64,000 nt of DNA from NCBI GenBank assembly GCA_913056495.1, contig CAJXMO010000002.1, positions 124,001-188,000 on the forward strand, given 5' to 3'. The notes under the pieces were generated by a model. That model searched no databases. It had not been told where the DNA came from and saw only the letters and a program-made list of their open reading frames with translations. Position 1 is the stretch's first letter. Every line of letters starts with the position of its first letter. Made by a program: the position numbers and the translations under genes. Shown in pieces: positions 36,361-46,207 of the stretch. This DNA is from an uncultured Alteromonadaceae bacterium. GTDB taxonomy: Bacteria > Pseudomonadota > Gammaproteobacteria > Enterobacterales > Alteromonadaceae.

Positions 36361-37056
36361 TTATAATCCTTCAAATATTTGATTTAAATCTATATCTTCT
36401 TCTTCCGGTTCATCCAATACCAACTGAGATTCGAGCTCATCTAAATGCGCAAGCATAACCGCAACGGCTTTTTCGGTATCACCCTGCTCGAGCGCATCTA
36501 ATACTTGCTGATGTTCATCAGAGGCACAAGAGGGCACATCATTACGCTGATATAAGGCAACAATTAGTGAACTGCGCACCATGAGGTTTTCGAATATATC
36601 GTGCATCACTGAGTTTTCGCAGATCTCGGACAGCATTTTATGGTAAGTACTGAGTTCATGAACGATTGCGCGCCTATCGCTGCCACTGGTCGCTTTGCGC
36701 TCAGCTTTCATCTGAGCGTCGATCCGTTTTTTGTTCTTAGCGATGATTTCTGGCGTAATACTTTCAACCACGCCACGTTCGATTACCCGGCGGGTTGCAA
36801 ATATTTCTTTTGCTTCCTGAGCACTGGGTTTGGCTACAGCGGCCCCTTTATTCGGTTCTATCGTAACAATTCTTCTCAGTGCCAGACGTTGCAGAGCTGT
36901 TTGCACATGGTTTCGGTTAGCCACAAGAGATTCAACTATTTGAGCTTCAACTAATCTTTGTCCGGGCTTTAATCTGTGCTGGGCGATCGCTCTAGAAATC
37001 GTGTCCATAATGCGCTGGACTTCTTGTTGTTTGGTGGTAACCGCAGGTTTCCCCAT
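36361..37056 (-). CDS. GntR-family regulator, FadR/FCD subfamily
   Basis: This 231-residue regulator has an N-terminal winged helix-turn-helix (AIAQHRLKPGQRLVEAQIVE; then NRNHVQTALQRLALRRIV) and a C-terminal all-helical FCD ligand domain (KEIFATRRVIERGVVE; STYHKMLSEICENSVMHDI; DEHQQVLDALEQGDTEKA). The ATG at 37056 has GGGA nine bases upstream and is preferred over one 15 bases earlier. It closes the island and is the obvious candidate to bind the TTGCTAGCAA sites. A weak copy lies upstream of its own gene, suggesting autoregulation. The effector may be the substrate or an intermediate. Confidence 0.88.
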   Translation of the reverse strand: MGKPAVTTKQQEVQRIMDTISRAIAQHRLKPGQRLVEAQIVESLVANRNHVQTALQRLALRRIVTIEPNKGAAVAKPSAQEAKEIFATRRVIERGVVESITPEIIAKNKKRIDAQMKAERKATSGSDRRAIVHELSTYHKMLSEICENSVMHDIFENLMVRSSLIVALYQRNDVPSCASDEHQQVLDALEQGDTEKAVAVMLAHLDELESQLVLDEPEEEDIDLNQIFEGL

Positions 37057-37110
37057 TGATTTTATTCCCATTTATTACTGATTGAAGATAAACAGAGTGA
37101 AGAAGCTGGA

Positions 37111-37120
37111 TTGCTAGCTA
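37111..37120. promoter_or_regulatory. Predicted weak autoregulatory site, TTGCTAGCTA
   Basis: Eight of ten bases match the island palindrome, 55 bp upstream of the gntR start. A half-site TTGCTA follows at 37129. The rest of the 370-bp divergent region up to 37431 shows no other clear feature. Confidence 0.45.
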
Positions 37121-37430
37121 CTTTTTCTTGCTATTTTAGCGAGCCTAAGCAACTTGGTCAAAGCTTAACATGTTCTGAGCTCATATATTTTAACAAGACA
37201 AAGTGTAAAAAACTCAAGTTTATTATCATGGTGGCAAACATAAATAAATCTTGAATTAACAATTTCAATACATATATAAATCAACCAGTTAAATGATGAC
37301 TAAATTTACTTAAATTGCTTTGCTACCGGTGGCTTTTGTAGAGTTTGAGTGAGATAATATCGCTTAATTACTGTTCAGTAATCCAAATTCTCAAATCATT
37401 AAATTTTCACTAGCCGGGGTTTAATCCACT

Positions 37431-37955
37431 ATGGATATGATGCTAATTGGCCAAATATTAGGCTTTGTTAGTTTTGCATTGGGTTTGTTGTGTTTTATGC
37501 AAAAAGACGACAAGCGTTTAAAGCAGTTAATGTTGGTTATGAACATTAACCACAGCATTCATTTTTTATTGATAGGCGCAGTGACATCTGCCATTTCGGC
37601 TGGGTTAAGTGCATTCAGAACCGGTGCGTCTATGAAAACAAAATCTGGCTGGGTGGCGATGATTTTTGTTATCGCTCTGGTGATTTTAAGTGCTCAGTGG
37701 GCAGTTCACTGGTATGACTGGCTGGCAGTCGCTGGAGCTTGTTGTGGTACCTTTGGCTTATTTTGTTTAACCGGGATAAAAATGCGACTGGCGCTGTTAA
37801 CCGGCTCATGCTGCTGGTTGTTAAATAATATTATTGTCGGCTCGATTGGTGGAATGTTTTTAGAAACCTTTGTGATTTGTGTTAATTTAAATACAATTTA
37901 TGGGTTATATAGAGCAGCTCAGGCACAAACTCAGGCTGAGTTCCAACCGGGCTAA
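37431..37955 (+). CDS. YgjV-family inner-membrane protein
   Basis: This 174-residue polytopic protein has about five to six hydrophobic segments and the YgjV-family pattern: GQILGFVSFALGLLCFMQKD, a short basic loop DKRLKQLML, and MNINHSIHFLLIGA. The biochemical role of the family is not established. A single gene, it points towards the convergent hydrolase gene, ending 6 bp from it. The start has two further in-frame ATG codons within 10 bases. Confidence 0.75.
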   Translation: MDMMLIGQILGFVSFALGLLCFMQKDDKRLKQLMLVMNINHSIHFLLIGAVTSAISAGLSAFRTGASMKTKSGWVAMIFVIALVILSAQWAVHWYDWLAVAGACCGTFGLFCLTGIKMRLALLTGSCCWLLNNIIVGSIGGMFLETFVICVNLNTIYGLYRAAQAQTQAEFQPG

Positions 37956-37961
37956 ACCGGT

Positions 37962-38948
37962 TTAATTTGATTGATAGATAAATTCAATAATGCGTGCCAT
38001 TGCCTGCTGACGAATGTCATCGGTTTCCATTAATATTTCGTGGCGGGCATTTTTTAAATTTAACGTTTCTACTTGCACGCCCTGATTTTTGGCTGCAGCT
38101 ATCCAATTATTCTGAGCTTGAACACTGACGATTTGCTCGTTTTCTGCTTGTAACATCAAAGTGGGGTACTGAATGTATTGAGCTATATCAGGAGCCTGAT
38201 TAATGATAATTAACGCTTGCTCAAGCCAACGTGTCGTGACGCCGCCAAGCTTATATCTGGCTTGCAGGCTGTGTGTTAAATCAAAGCGTTTTTCACTCGA
38301 ACAAAGCTGATTACCGACAAATGCTTGTTTTTGATAACCATGCTGACCGATAAAATAAGGTGGTTCTTTGCAGAATAGTTTGCAAATATCATCGGCAATT
38401 TTAGCGACATAATAAGCAGATTTTTGGCTAAGTGGACCGGCATTAATCCCCAGCATAGGCGCATTGAGTATGAGTGAACTCAGATTTGGTTGATATTTGG
38501 ATATCCAGGTTAAAGCGATAGCTGCGCCCATGGAGTGTGCCAGACAATGCACTTTGTCGTGTTTTTTTAACAGTTGGCTGTGTTCGATAATCGCCTGTAA
38601 ATCATCAGCGTAATCAGCAAACTGCCTGACATAACCTTTTTCCGGATTGGAAAGCATTCTGGAAGACATGCCCTGACCACGGTGATCAAGTGTTAATACA
38701 CTCAAGCCCGCCTGAAACAAATCATAAATGACTTCCTGATACTTTGGGTAAGTCTCGACTCGACCGGGCAGCAGGATGACCAAACCTTTAGCATCAGGCG
38801 CTTTGATATAAGCATAATGCAAAGTTAAACCATCTTGAGTCTGGAATTGATTGGCTTGGCAATTCTGTTGCCAGAAAGGTGTGAGTGTCTGATTTAAAAA
38901 CTGTTCCCAGTTTTGTTCGCGTGGTTCGGCCAAGTGTATTGTATTCAT
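37962..38948 (-). CDS. Alpha/beta hydrolase, lysophospholipase L2/monoacylglycerol-lipase type
   Basis: This 328-residue hydrolase has the nucleophile elbow CLAHSMGAAIAL (Ser about 143), an oxyanion-loop segment VILLPGRVETYPKYQ, LTLDHRGQGMSSR, and a late His in NARHEILMETD. This arrangement is that of PldB/Serine-aminopeptidase-S33 hydrolases acting on lysophospholipids or monoglycerides. No signal peptide is seen. It sits downstream of ntrC in the same direction with an 84-bp gap; a functional link to nitrogen control is not implied. Confidence 0.85.
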   Translation of the reverse strand: MNTIHLAEPREQNWEQFLNQTLTPFWQQNCQANQFQTQDGLTLHYAYIKAPDAKGLVILLPGRVETYPKYQEVIYDLFQAGLSVLTLDHRGQGMSSRMLSNPEKGYVRQFADYADDLQAIIEHSQLLKKHDKVHCLAHSMGAAIALTWISKYQPNLSSLILNAPMLGINAGPLSQKSAYYVAKIADDICKLFCKEPPYFIGQHGYQKQAFVGNQLCSSEKRFDLTHSLQARYKLGGVTTRWLEQALIIINQAPDIAQYIQYPTLMLQAENEQIVSVQAQNNWIAAAKNQGVQVETLNLKNARHEILMETDDIRQQAMARIIEFIYQSN

Positions 38949-39032
38949 TCAGGTTAAGCAGTATTTTGATTATGAATTATAGACTAGCTTTAATCTGCAC
39001 CAAAACCTAATTTTGGCGCAGATTTACCTGAA

Positions 39033-40451
39033 TTAAATATTGAGTTCTTTCATTTTTCTGGTGATGGTATTTCGGCCCCAGCCCAAACGTTTTGCCGCTT
39101 CCTGTTTATGGCCTAAAGTATGATGCAGGGCTCGTTTTAGCATAATGGTTTCAAACGTCGCCATAGCATCATCCAGAATATTGTCTTTACCACTGGCAAG
39201 TTGCTCATCAACCCACTGAGTTAGCAATGTTTGCCAGTCGCCTTCAACAGGTGTAGAGCTCACAGCGACTTTATGGGGTTGATTTTCGAGTAACTCAGGT
39301 GGTAAGTCTGAAATTAAAATTTCCTGACCGCTAGCCATGACGGTCAGCCAACGACAGGTATTTTCTAACTGACGGACATTACCCGGCCAAGGCAGTTTGC
39401 TCAGAAAATCAGAGGCTTCTTTTGATAAGCGTTTTTCTTCCACTTTCATTTCTTTTGCTGCCCGGGTTAAAAATTGGGCCGCTAATTTAGGAATATCCTG
39501 CTGACGTTCTTTTAGAGGTGGCAGATGAACCCGGATAACATTTAAACGATGGAATAAATCTTCACGGAATTTACCTTCGGCAACCAGTTTTTCCAGGTTC
39601 TGGTGGGTTGCCGCTATAATTCTGACATCGGCACTTTGTGGCTGACGGCCACCGACTCGATAAAACTGACCATCTGCTAAAACACGCAATAGCCGGGTTT
39701 GAACTTGCAGTGGCATGTCACCGATTTCATCTAAAAATAGCGTACCGCCATTCGCCTGCTCGAATCGACCTTCTCGGATCGCATTGGCACCGGTAAATGC
39801 GCCTTTCTCGTGGCCAAATAATTCAGACTCTATCAAATCGTTCGGAATCGCGGCCATATTTAATGCAATAAAGGTATTGTCGCGGCGCGGACTATGCTTA
39901 TGTAACGCTCTTGCAACCAGCTCTTTACCTGTACCCGACTCACCGTTGATTAATACACTGATACTTGAACGAGATAAACGGCCGATTGCGCGAAACACTT
40001 CCTGCATAGAAGGGGCTTCACCTATAATATCTGTTGATAAGCTTTCAACTTCCGGACGAGCCCGTTTCTTTTTGCTGTTTTCAATCACATGGGTCAGTGC
40101 ACGTTGAGTTAAGCTAACCGCATCGTCAATATCAAATGGCTTTGGTAAATATTCGAATGCGCCACTTTGATAAGCATTAACCGCAGAATCCAGATCAGAA
40201 TGTGCTGTCATAATAATGACAGGAATATCCGGGTCTTGTTGATTTATTTGGTTCAATAAATCCATCCCGTCCATTTCAGGCATTCTGATATCTGAAATAA
40301 TCACTTCCGGACTCTCATTTTTAAATGCTTTTAATAAGTCCAGTGGTGACTCAAAACAGGTATTACTGATACCTGCAGCGTCTAGTGCTTTTTCTATTAC
40401 CCAGCGAATTGAACTGTCGTCATCAACAATCCAAACTTTCGTTGCACTCAT
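39033..40451 (-). CDS. ntrC: Nitrogen regulation response regulator
   Basis: This 472-residue sigma-54 activator has an N-terminal receiver (phosphoacceptor Asp in ISDIRMPEMDG), a central AAA+ domain with Walker A GESGTGKE and the sigma-54-contacting GAFTGA, and a C-terminal Fis-type helix-turn-helix (QEAAKRLGWGRNTITRKMKEL). It activates glnA and other nitrogen genes when phosphorylated by NtrB. It follows ntrB by six bases. Target sites are visible upstream of glnA and ntrB. Confidence 0.97.
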   Translation of the reverse strand: MSATKVWIVDDDSSIRWVIEKALDAAGISNTCFESPLDLLKAFKNESPEVIISDIRMPEMDGMDLLNQINQQDPDIPVIIMTAHSDLDSAVNAYQSGAFEYLPKPFDIDDAVSLTQRALTHVIENSKKKRARPEVESLSTDIIGEAPSMQEVFRAIGRLSRSSISVLINGESGTGKELVARALHKHSPRRDNTFIALNMAAIPNDLIESELFGHEKGAFTGANAIREGRFEQANGGTLFLDEIGDMPLQVQTRLLRVLADGQFYRVGGRQPQSADVRIIAATHQNLEKLVAEGKFREDLFHRLNVIRVHLPPLKERQQDIPKLAAQFLTRAAKEMKVEEKRLSKEASDFLSKLPWPGNVRQLENTCRWLTVMASGQEILISDLPPELLENQPHKVAVSSTPVEGDWQTLLTQWVDEQLASGKDNILDDAMATFETIMLKRALHHTLGHKQEAAKRLGWGRNTITRKMKELNI

Positions 40452-40457
40452 AACAAA

Positions 40458-41531
40458 TCAATTCCTCAAATCTATTGGAAGGTAAACTGTAAACTCTGTG
40501 CGTCCTGGCCAGCTCTCACAGTGGATTCTTCCTCTATGTTGGTTGATTAGGGTCTGTGAAATGGATAATCCAAGCCCAGTACCGTCTGATTTCGTTGTGA
40601 TCATCGGATAAAACAGGGTATCTCTGATGTTTTCAGGAATACCCGGACCATTATCTATAATTTTTATGATGGCAGTCAGTTTATGCCGTTGACCATGAAT
40701 TGTTTCCTGATTCGCGATTCGGGTTTTAAAGATGATTTTGCCATGCTCTTGAGTTTGCAATGCCTGATAAGCATTTCGCACAACATTTAGCAGAGCTTGG
40801 TAAACCTGCTCTTCATCCATATTAAAATCAGGAATACTGGGATCATAATCGCGGACAAACTCAATTTTTTGTTCTTCATCTTCGAGTTCAATTAAACGCC
40901 GGATCTGTTCCAGTATTTTATGGATATTTCCCATGCCTCTTTGCGGCAACTTGTTAGGACCCAACAATCTGTCGACTAAATTTCGTAAGCGATCAGACTG
41001 GCTGATAATGACCTGAGTACATTCTTTTAAGCCTTGATCATCTAACATTTTGTCTAATAGCTGAGCAGCACCGCGAATACCGCCTAACGGGTTTTTAATT
41101 TCGTGCGCTAACCCTCGGATTAAATCTCGGGAAGCCAGCATCTGTGATTGTACAAAGCTTTCCTGACTGACTTTTTTAATTTGGTCAATGGTATGGATTT
41201 CAATTAATAACTGAGCACCTTCATGTGTTCTGATAGGTGTAAAGGTCATCTCTGCCATTGTATGATGTTCGTCCATAGTGACCAGAGACACTTCAGTTTC
41301 GGTAAAGCTTTGCTGTGTTGGTACGGCTTGCTGAACTCGCTCTAAGTCATATGAGCTGTATCTGAATAATTGTGCAAAGTTGAGTTCTTGTAAGCGGCGT
41401 TCACTGAGCTTGAAGAAATCTTCCGCGGCAGGATTAGCATATACAATTTTTAACTCTGCATTTGTGATTAAGATGCAGCTGCTAATGTTATTTACGATAA
41501 ATTCACTAAACACGATGGCCCCATTGCTCAT
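40458..41531 (-). CDS. ntrB: Nitrogen regulation sensor histidine kinase
   Basis: This 357-residue cytoplasmic kinase has an N-terminal PAS domain (ITNAELKIVYANPAAEDFF), the H-box GLAHEIKNPLGGIRGAAQLL, the N-box NVVRNAYQAL and the G-boxes DNGPGIP and GTGLGLSI. It phosphorylates or dephosphorylates NtrC under PII control. An in-frame ATG 54 bases further upstream exists, but the 17-bp NtrC-type site at 41539-41555 lies inside that extension and the PAS domain begins after 41531, so I prefer the shorter form. The Shine-Dalgarno is poor. Confidence 0.95.
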   Translation of the reverse strand: MSNGAIVFSEFIVNNISSCILITNAELKIVYANPAAEDFFKLSERRLQELNFAQLFRYSSYDLERVQQAVPTQQSFTETEVSLVTMDEHHTMAEMTFTPIRTHEGAQLLIEIHTIDQIKKVSQESFVQSQMLASRDLIRGLAHEIKNPLGGIRGAAQLLDKMLDDQGLKECTQVIISQSDRLRNLVDRLLGPNKLPQRGMGNIHKILEQIRRLIELEDEEQKIEFVRDYDPSIPDFNMDEEQVYQALLNVVRNAYQALQTQEHGKIIFKTRIANQETIHGQRHKLTAIIKIIDNGPGIPENIRDTLFYPMITTKSDGTGLGLSISQTLINQHRGRIHCESWPGRTEFTVYLPIDLRN

Positions 41532-41538
41532 AGAGTAG

Positions 41539-41555
41539 TGCACTATATGTGTGCA
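41539..41555. promoter_or_regulatory. NtrC-binding site before ntrB
   Basis: TGCACTATATGTGTGCA has perfect 5-bp arms TGCAC/GTGCA and 15 of 17 matches to the enteric NtrC site as I recall it. It lies 8 bp before the ntrB start. In enteric bacteria NtrC represses a promoter at this place (glnLp); autorepression of ntrBC is likely here too. Confidence 0.7.
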
Positions 41556-41604
41556 ATTCACAATAATGCAGCATTCGCTTTGCATTATTCAAGCCCAACT
41601 AGTG

Positions 41605-42132
41605 CTATTTTGCGTGCAGTATTGAGGCTTGGTGCATATAAAAAATTACTGGCTTAGACGATGCAATAAGCTTGCCGTTTACATCAAGTAGTTCAACTTT
41701 TAATGTGTGCTCGCCGCGATAGACTTGATTAAGTGTGATTACTGATTTGTAAGCGGTTGTTTTTACAAGATTTCCGTCAAGAAAAACGGCTATTTTTTGT
41801 TCGGCGGCAGGGTTAGGTTTGATATTAATTGAGAGATGAATTTGGTTTTGATTATTGCGAAAAGTTTGATGTGCCTGAGGTTGCAGTATATTGATTTGAT
41901 AGTCAATGATGGTCTTTTCTGGTGCTTTTTTTGGAGGTTGGGGAATTTGTGTGGCCGGTATTGAATCAATTTTACTTTTTGCGGAAATAACTTCAGCATC
42001 AGGATGGGGCTTATCGGTAAAAACCAAAATACCTTGCTCATTTCTGTACATATAAACTTCTTGTCCAATGCACTGAGATGAAACACTGGCAACAAATAAA
42101 ACATAGAGTAGATTTTTCGATATTCCGTTCAT
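41605..42132 (-). CDS. DUF4124-type exported protein
   Basis: This 175-residue protein has a signal peptide (MNGISKNLLYVLFVASVSSQ) and a DUF4124 segment (EVYMYRNEQGILVFTDKPHP) followed by an Ig-like region (VFLDGNLVKTTAYKSV; LKVELLDVNGKLIASSKPVIF). Small proteins of this type are often encoded between glnA and ntrB in Alteromonadales and related orders. Function unknown. The start is one of several in-frame ATGs; I chose the one directly before the hydrophobic signal. Confidence 0.78.
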   Translation of the reverse strand: MNGISKNLLYVLFVASVSSQCIGQEVYMYRNEQGILVFTDKPHPDAEVISAKSKIDSIPATQIPQPPKKAPEKTIIDYQINILQPQAHQTFRNNQNQIHLSINIKPNPAAEQKIAVFLDGNLVKTTAYKSVITLNQVYRGEHTLKVELLDVNGKLIASSKPVIFYMHQASILHAK

Positions 42133-42230
42133 AAATCTCATAACTGAGTATTGTGCTTTCAACTGGCCTGATTTCCGTTTTATTAATACACCAGTATAAC
42201 TCTAAACCTTGTTGTTTGGTTTCGCCATAA

Positions 42231-42256
42231 AAAAAGTCCGCCTAAGCGGACTTTTT
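42231..42256. terminator. Bidirectional terminator after glnA
   Basis: AAAAAGTCCGC and GCGGACTTTTT form an 11-bp stem with a CTAA loop. It lies 27 bp past the glnA stop and has U-tracts in both directions. It should separate glnA transcription from the DUF4124-ntrBC genes. Confidence 0.85.
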
Positions 42257-42282
42257 AACTTAAACAGTCTAAAAACTGTTAA

Positions 42283-43689
42283 TTAGCAGCTGTAGTATAA
42301 TTGGAACTCAACTGGGTGTGGCGCAACGCTAACTTGTTGTGCTTCTTCAGTTTTAAGTTCAATGTAAGCGTCGATCATATCGTCGCTCATTACGCCGCCA
42401 GCTTTTAAGAATTCACGGTCAGCATCTAATGCTGCTAATGCTTCTTCTAATGAACGTGCAACTTTTGGAATCTCAGCTTCTTCTTCTGGTGGTAAGTTAT
42501 ATAAATCCTTATCCATAGAAGCGCCTGGATCGATCTTGTTGATGATACCGTCAAGACCCGCCATAAGCATAGCTGTGAAACCTAAGTATGGGTTTTGAGT
42601 TGGATCAGGGAAACGACACTCGATACGACGTGCTTTATCGCTAGTTACATAAGGAATACGAATTGAAGCAGAACGGTTACGCGCTGAGTAAGCTAACATG
42701 ATTGGCGCTTCATAGTGTGGTACTAAACGCTTGTATGAGTTAGTTGAAGCGTTTGTGAAAGCGTTGATTGCTTTAGCATGTTTGATGATACCACCAATGT
42801 ACCATAAAGCTTCTTGAGATAAGCCCGCATATTTGTCACCAGCAAAGATGTTTTTGCCATCTTTAGAAATTGATTGGTGAACGTGCATACCAGAACCGTT
42901 GTCACCTAAGATTGGCTTAGGCATGAAAGTCGCTGTTTTGCCGTATGCGTGTGCAACGTTATGAATTACATATTTTTTAACCTGAACTTCATCCGCTTTT
43001 TCAACTAAAGAGTTGAACTGAGTTGCGATTTCGTTCTGACCACAAGTAGCAACTTCGTGGTGATGCGCTTCAACAACTTGACCCATTTCTTCAAGGATTA
43101 AGCACATTGCAGCACGGATATCGTTTGCTGAATCGACTGGAGGAACCGGGAAGTAACCACCTTTAACGCCAGGACGGTGACCTAAGTTACCACCTTCGTA
43201 ATCTTTAGCTGTGTTCCAAGCTGCTTCTTCAGAATCTACACTGTAGAAACCGCCGCCCATTTGTTGGTCAAATTTAACGTCGTCAAATAAGAAGAATTCT
43301 GGCTCTGGACCAAAGAAAGCGTCGTCACCGATACCAGTTGATTTTAAGAATTCCATTGCACGTTTTGCTGTAGAACGTGGATCACGCTCGTAACCTTGCA
43401 TAGTTGCAGGTTCAATGATGTCACAACGTACGTTTAAAGTCGCTTCTTCTGCGAATGGGTCTAAGATAGCAGTTGCTGCATCTGGCATTAAAATCATGTC
43501 AGATTCGTTGATGCCTTTCCAACCTGAGATTGAAGAACCATCGAACATTTTACCTTCTGTAAAGAAGTCAGCATTTACCTGATGAGCAGGAATAGAAACG
43601 TGTTGCTCTTTACCTTTAGTGTCAGTGAATCGTAAGTCAACGAATTTTACTTCGCCGTCTTTCAACATATCTAGAATTTCTGCAGACAT
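42283..43689 (-). CDS. glnA: Glutamine synthetase type I
   Basis: This 468-residue enzyme makes glutamine from glutamate, ammonia and ATP and acts as a cytoplasmic dodecamer. Family signatures include [18 protein letters not shown], the ATP-binding [16 protein letters not shown] and the adenylylation loop [10 protein letters not shown] (Tyr about 397), so GlnE control is expected. The length is that of type I-beta enzymes. GGAG precedes the ATG at 43689 by eight bases. It is controlled by a sigma-54 promoter and NtrC sites upstream. Confidence 0.98.
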   Translation of the reverse strand: MSAEILDMLKDGEVKFVDLRFTDTKGKEQHVSIPAHQVNADFFTEGKMFDGSSISGWKGINESDMILMPDAATAILDPFAEEATLNVRCDIIEPATMQGYERDPRSTAKRAMEFLKSTGIGDDAFFGPEPEFFLFDDVKFDQQMGGGFYSVDSEEAAWNTAKDYEGGNLGHRPGVKGGYFPVPPVDSANDIRAAMCLILEEMGQVVEAHHHEVATCGQNEIATQFNSLVEKADEVQVKKYVIHNVAHAYGKTATFMPKPILGDNGSGMHVHQSISKDGKNIFAGDKYAGLSQEALWYIGGIIKHAKAINAFTNASTNSYKRLVPHYEAPIMLAYSARNRSASIRIPYVTSDKARRIECRFPDPTQNPYLGFTAMLMAGLDGIINKIDPGASMDKDLYNLPPEEEAEIPKVARSLEEALAALDADREFLKAGGVMSDDMIDAYIELKTEEAQQVSVAPHPVEFQLYYSC

Positions 43690-43754
43690 TGCATTTCTCC
43701 GAAAATTATAATTTAACTAGCGCACATCATGAACTACGCCTTGCGACTTAATAA

Positions 43755-43769
43755 GCAACTAATATGCCA
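43755..43769 (-). promoter_or_regulatory. Sigma-54 promoter of glnA (-24/-12)
   Basis: On the minus strand the sequence reads TGGCATATTAGTTGC. It keeps TGGCA and TTGC, with GG and GC exactly 12 bases apart as in the consensus TGGCACG-N4-TTGC. The predicted transcript start is near 43743, giving a leader of about 50 bases. Confidence 0.75.
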
Positions 43770-43831
43770 ACACGCAAATGGTGCATTATACGGGGTTTTA
43801 GTCACTTTTGAACTGCAAAGCGGATATAAAC

Positions 43832-43868
43832 TGCATTAATATGGTGCATCTTGCTTTTTCGTGGTGCA
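43832..43868. promoter_or_regulatory. Two NtrC enhancer sites of glnA
   Basis: TGCATTAATATGGTGCA (43832-43848) and TGCTTTTTCGTGGTGCA (43852-43868) each keep the TGGTGCA half-site of the 17-bp NtrC element. Their centres are 20 bp apart and lie about 97 and 117 bp upstream of the predicted start. A third TGGTGCA half-site lies at 43779-43785, beside the promoter. Confidence 0.7.
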
Positions 43869-44137
43869 TTATGCACTCAGTGTCAGCGCGCAACTTCACC
43901 AAAAATAGCACGCATAAAATACAGTATTTCAAGATATAAGAGCAATAGTCAAATATCTTTTTATTTAATCTACAAAGTTTTTCGACATTATAACTACTAT
44001 AAAACGATTGGACTGTGTACAATGCGCGCAATTTCATCAAGGTTTTAGGTGCAGCTGTGATTCAGCTAATGAGTCATTAGCCCGCATTTCAGACCTGATA
44101 CTGTGTATTTTATATTATTTCTATTGGAAAAAGCCCT

Positions 44138-45958
44138 GTGTTAGATAAATTAAGAAATATTGCGATCATCGCACACGTTGACCATGGTAAAACGACTCTG
44201 GTTGATAAATTGTTAGAGCAATCTGGTACGCTAGAGTCTCGCGGTGATAGTGACGAACGTGTGATGGACTCCAACGATTTGGAGAAAGAACGTGGTATTA
44301 CCATACTTGCTAAAAACACAGCAATTGATTACCAAGACTACCGAATTAATATTCTTGATACACCGGGACACGCCGATTTCGGTGGTGAAGTGGAGCGTGT
44401 ATTATCAATGGCGGACAGCGTATTATTATTAGTTGATGCGCAGGAAGGGCCTATGCCTCAAACTCGTTTTGTGACACAAAAGGCGTTTGCTCATGGTCTA
44501 AAGCCAATTGTTGTTATTAATAAAATTGATAAGCCAGCAGCTCGTCCTGACTGGGTTATGGACCAGGTATTTGATTTATTTGATAACTTAGGTGCGACAG
44601 ATGAGCAATTAGACTTTTCTGTTGTTTATGCATCGGCAATAAACGGTTGGGCTTCTTTAGACGAAGGTGAAACCGGAACGGATATGACACCTTTATTTGA
44701 AACGATTTTAGATAAAGTTGCGCCACCAGCAGCCGATCCTGAAGGCGCCTTCCAAATGCAAATATCACAGTTAGATTATTCTAACTATGTGGGTGTAATT
44801 GGTATTGGCCGGGTTAAGCGTGGTTCAGTTAAAGTGAATCAGCAAGTAACCGTGGTGGGTGCAGACGGCAAAACACGTAATGCAAAAGTAGGTCAGGTTT
44901 TAGGTTATTTAGGCTTGGACAGATATGAGCGTGAAACGGCAAGTGCCGGTGATATTATTGCGATTACCGGTGCGGGCGAGTTGAAGATCTCTGATACTTT
45001 GTGTGATCCAAACCTTGTTGAAGCTTTACCGCCACTAACGGTTGATGAACCAACTGTTACTATGACATTCCAGGTTAATAACTCTCCTTTCTGCGGTAAA
45101 GAAGGTAAGTTTGTGACGTCTCGTCAAATTCTAGAGCGCCTTCAAAATGAATTGGTACACAATGTCGCATTACGTGTAGAAGAAACGGATGATCCGGATA
45201 AATTCCGTGTATCTGGCCGTGGTGAATTGCACTTAGGCGTATTAATTGAAAATATGCGTCGTGAAGGTTTTGAGTTAGCCGTATCTCGTCCTGAAGTCAT
45301 AATCAAAGAAGATGAAAATGGTGAGAAAAGCGAACCGATTGAAACTTTGACTGTCGATATCGAAGAAGTTAATCAAGGCTCAGTGATGGAAGCTTTAGGT
45401 TTACGTAAAGCTGAAATGACTGACATGGTTCCGGATGGTAAAGGTCGTATCCGTATCGATTTTACTGTACCAAGCCGTGGTTTAATTGGTTTTCAAACTG
45501 AATTCATGACGATGACTTCAGGTTCCGGACTCATGTACCATTCATTTGATCATTATGGTCCTTATAAAGGTGGCACAATCGGTCAGCGTAAAAATGGTGT
45601 GCTGATTTCAAATGGCCAGGGTAAATCATTAACCAATGCTTTATTTACATTACAAGAGCGTGGTCGTTTATTTATTGGTCATGGTATAGAAGTATACGAA
45701 GGCATGGTTATTGGTATTCATAGCCGTGACAATGATTTAACGGTAAATCCGTTAAAAGGAAAGCAGTTAAATAATATTCGTGCTGCAGGTACTGATGAAG
45801 CACAAACCTTAACACCACCTATTATTTATACGCTTGAGCAAGCTTTAGAATTTATCGATGATGATGAACTGGTTGAAGTAACACCTAAAAGCATTCGTAT
45901 TCGTAAGAAATTCTTGACAGAAAACGAAAGAAAACGCGCATCTCGAAGCAAAGATTAA
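44138..45958 (+). CDS. typA: Ribosome-associated GTPase TypA/BipA
   Basis: This 606-residue translational GTPase assists ribosome assembly and stress adaptation. G-motifs are [14 protein letters not shown] (G1), a G2 switch [19 protein letters not shown] (G3) and [10 protein letters not shown] (G4). The C-terminal half holds EF-G-like domains and the TypA-specific end ([19 protein letters not shown]). The start is GTG. It is divergent from glnA, with about 450 bp between them. Confidence 0.97.
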   Translation: MLDKLRNIAIIAHVDHGKTTLVDKLLEQSGTLESRGDSDERVMDSNDLEKERGITILAKNTAIDYQDYRINILDTPGHADFGGEVERVLSMADSVLLLVDAQEGPMPQTRFVTQKAFAHGLKPIVVINKIDKPAARPDWVMDQVFDLFDNLGATDEQLDFSVVYASAINGWASLDEGETGTDMTPLFETILDKVAPPAADPEGAFQMQISQLDYSNYVGVIGIGRVKRGSVKVNQQVTVVGADGKTRNAKVGQVLGYLGLDRYERETASAGDIIAITGAGELKISDTLCDPNLVEALPPLTVDEPTVTMTFQVNNSPFCGKEGKFVTSRQILERLQNELVHNVALRVEETDDPDKFRVSGRGELHLGVLIENMRREGFELAVSRPEVIIKEDENGEKSEPIETLTVDIEEVNQGSVMEALGLRKAEMTDMVPDGKGRIRIDFTVPSRGLIGFQTEFMTMTSGSGLMYHSFDHYGPYKGGTIGQRKNGVLISNGQGKSLTNALFTLQERGRLFIGHGIEVYEGMVIGIHSRDNDLTVNPLKGKQLNNIRAAGTDEAQTLTPPIIYTLEQALEFIDDDELVEVTPKSIRIRKKFLTENERKRASRSKD

Positions 45959-45985
45959 TGACAATGAGTCACTCTGATAAAAGTT

Positions 45986-46014
45986 AAAAAAGCACCTTAG
46001 GGTGCTTTTTTTTT
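45986..46014 (+). terminator. Rho-independent terminator of typA
   Basis: AAAAAAGCACC and GGTGCTTTTTT form the stem with a TTAG loop, followed by further T residues, 27 bp past the typA stop. Confidence 0.88.
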
Positions 46015-46207
46015 GTAATCATCAGCTTAAAAAACTATTGCGTTTAATAAGTTAGACTTAATGCCGGTTTTTAGTTGTTTTGTTTAAAAAAAGTTTTATT
46101 TTTAATTAAATCGTGTCATTATCAGATAGTCTTTGAACGAAAATTGAGCAAGTTACGTATATTTAAATTCAAAGAGGCAGTTCAATAATACGAAAGGGGT
46201 ACATTGT

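Noticed and set aside
43865..43875. TGCATTATGCA palindrome upstream of glnA as a separate operator
   Set aside because: It overlaps the second NtrC site and is explained by its half-site plus chance symmetry.
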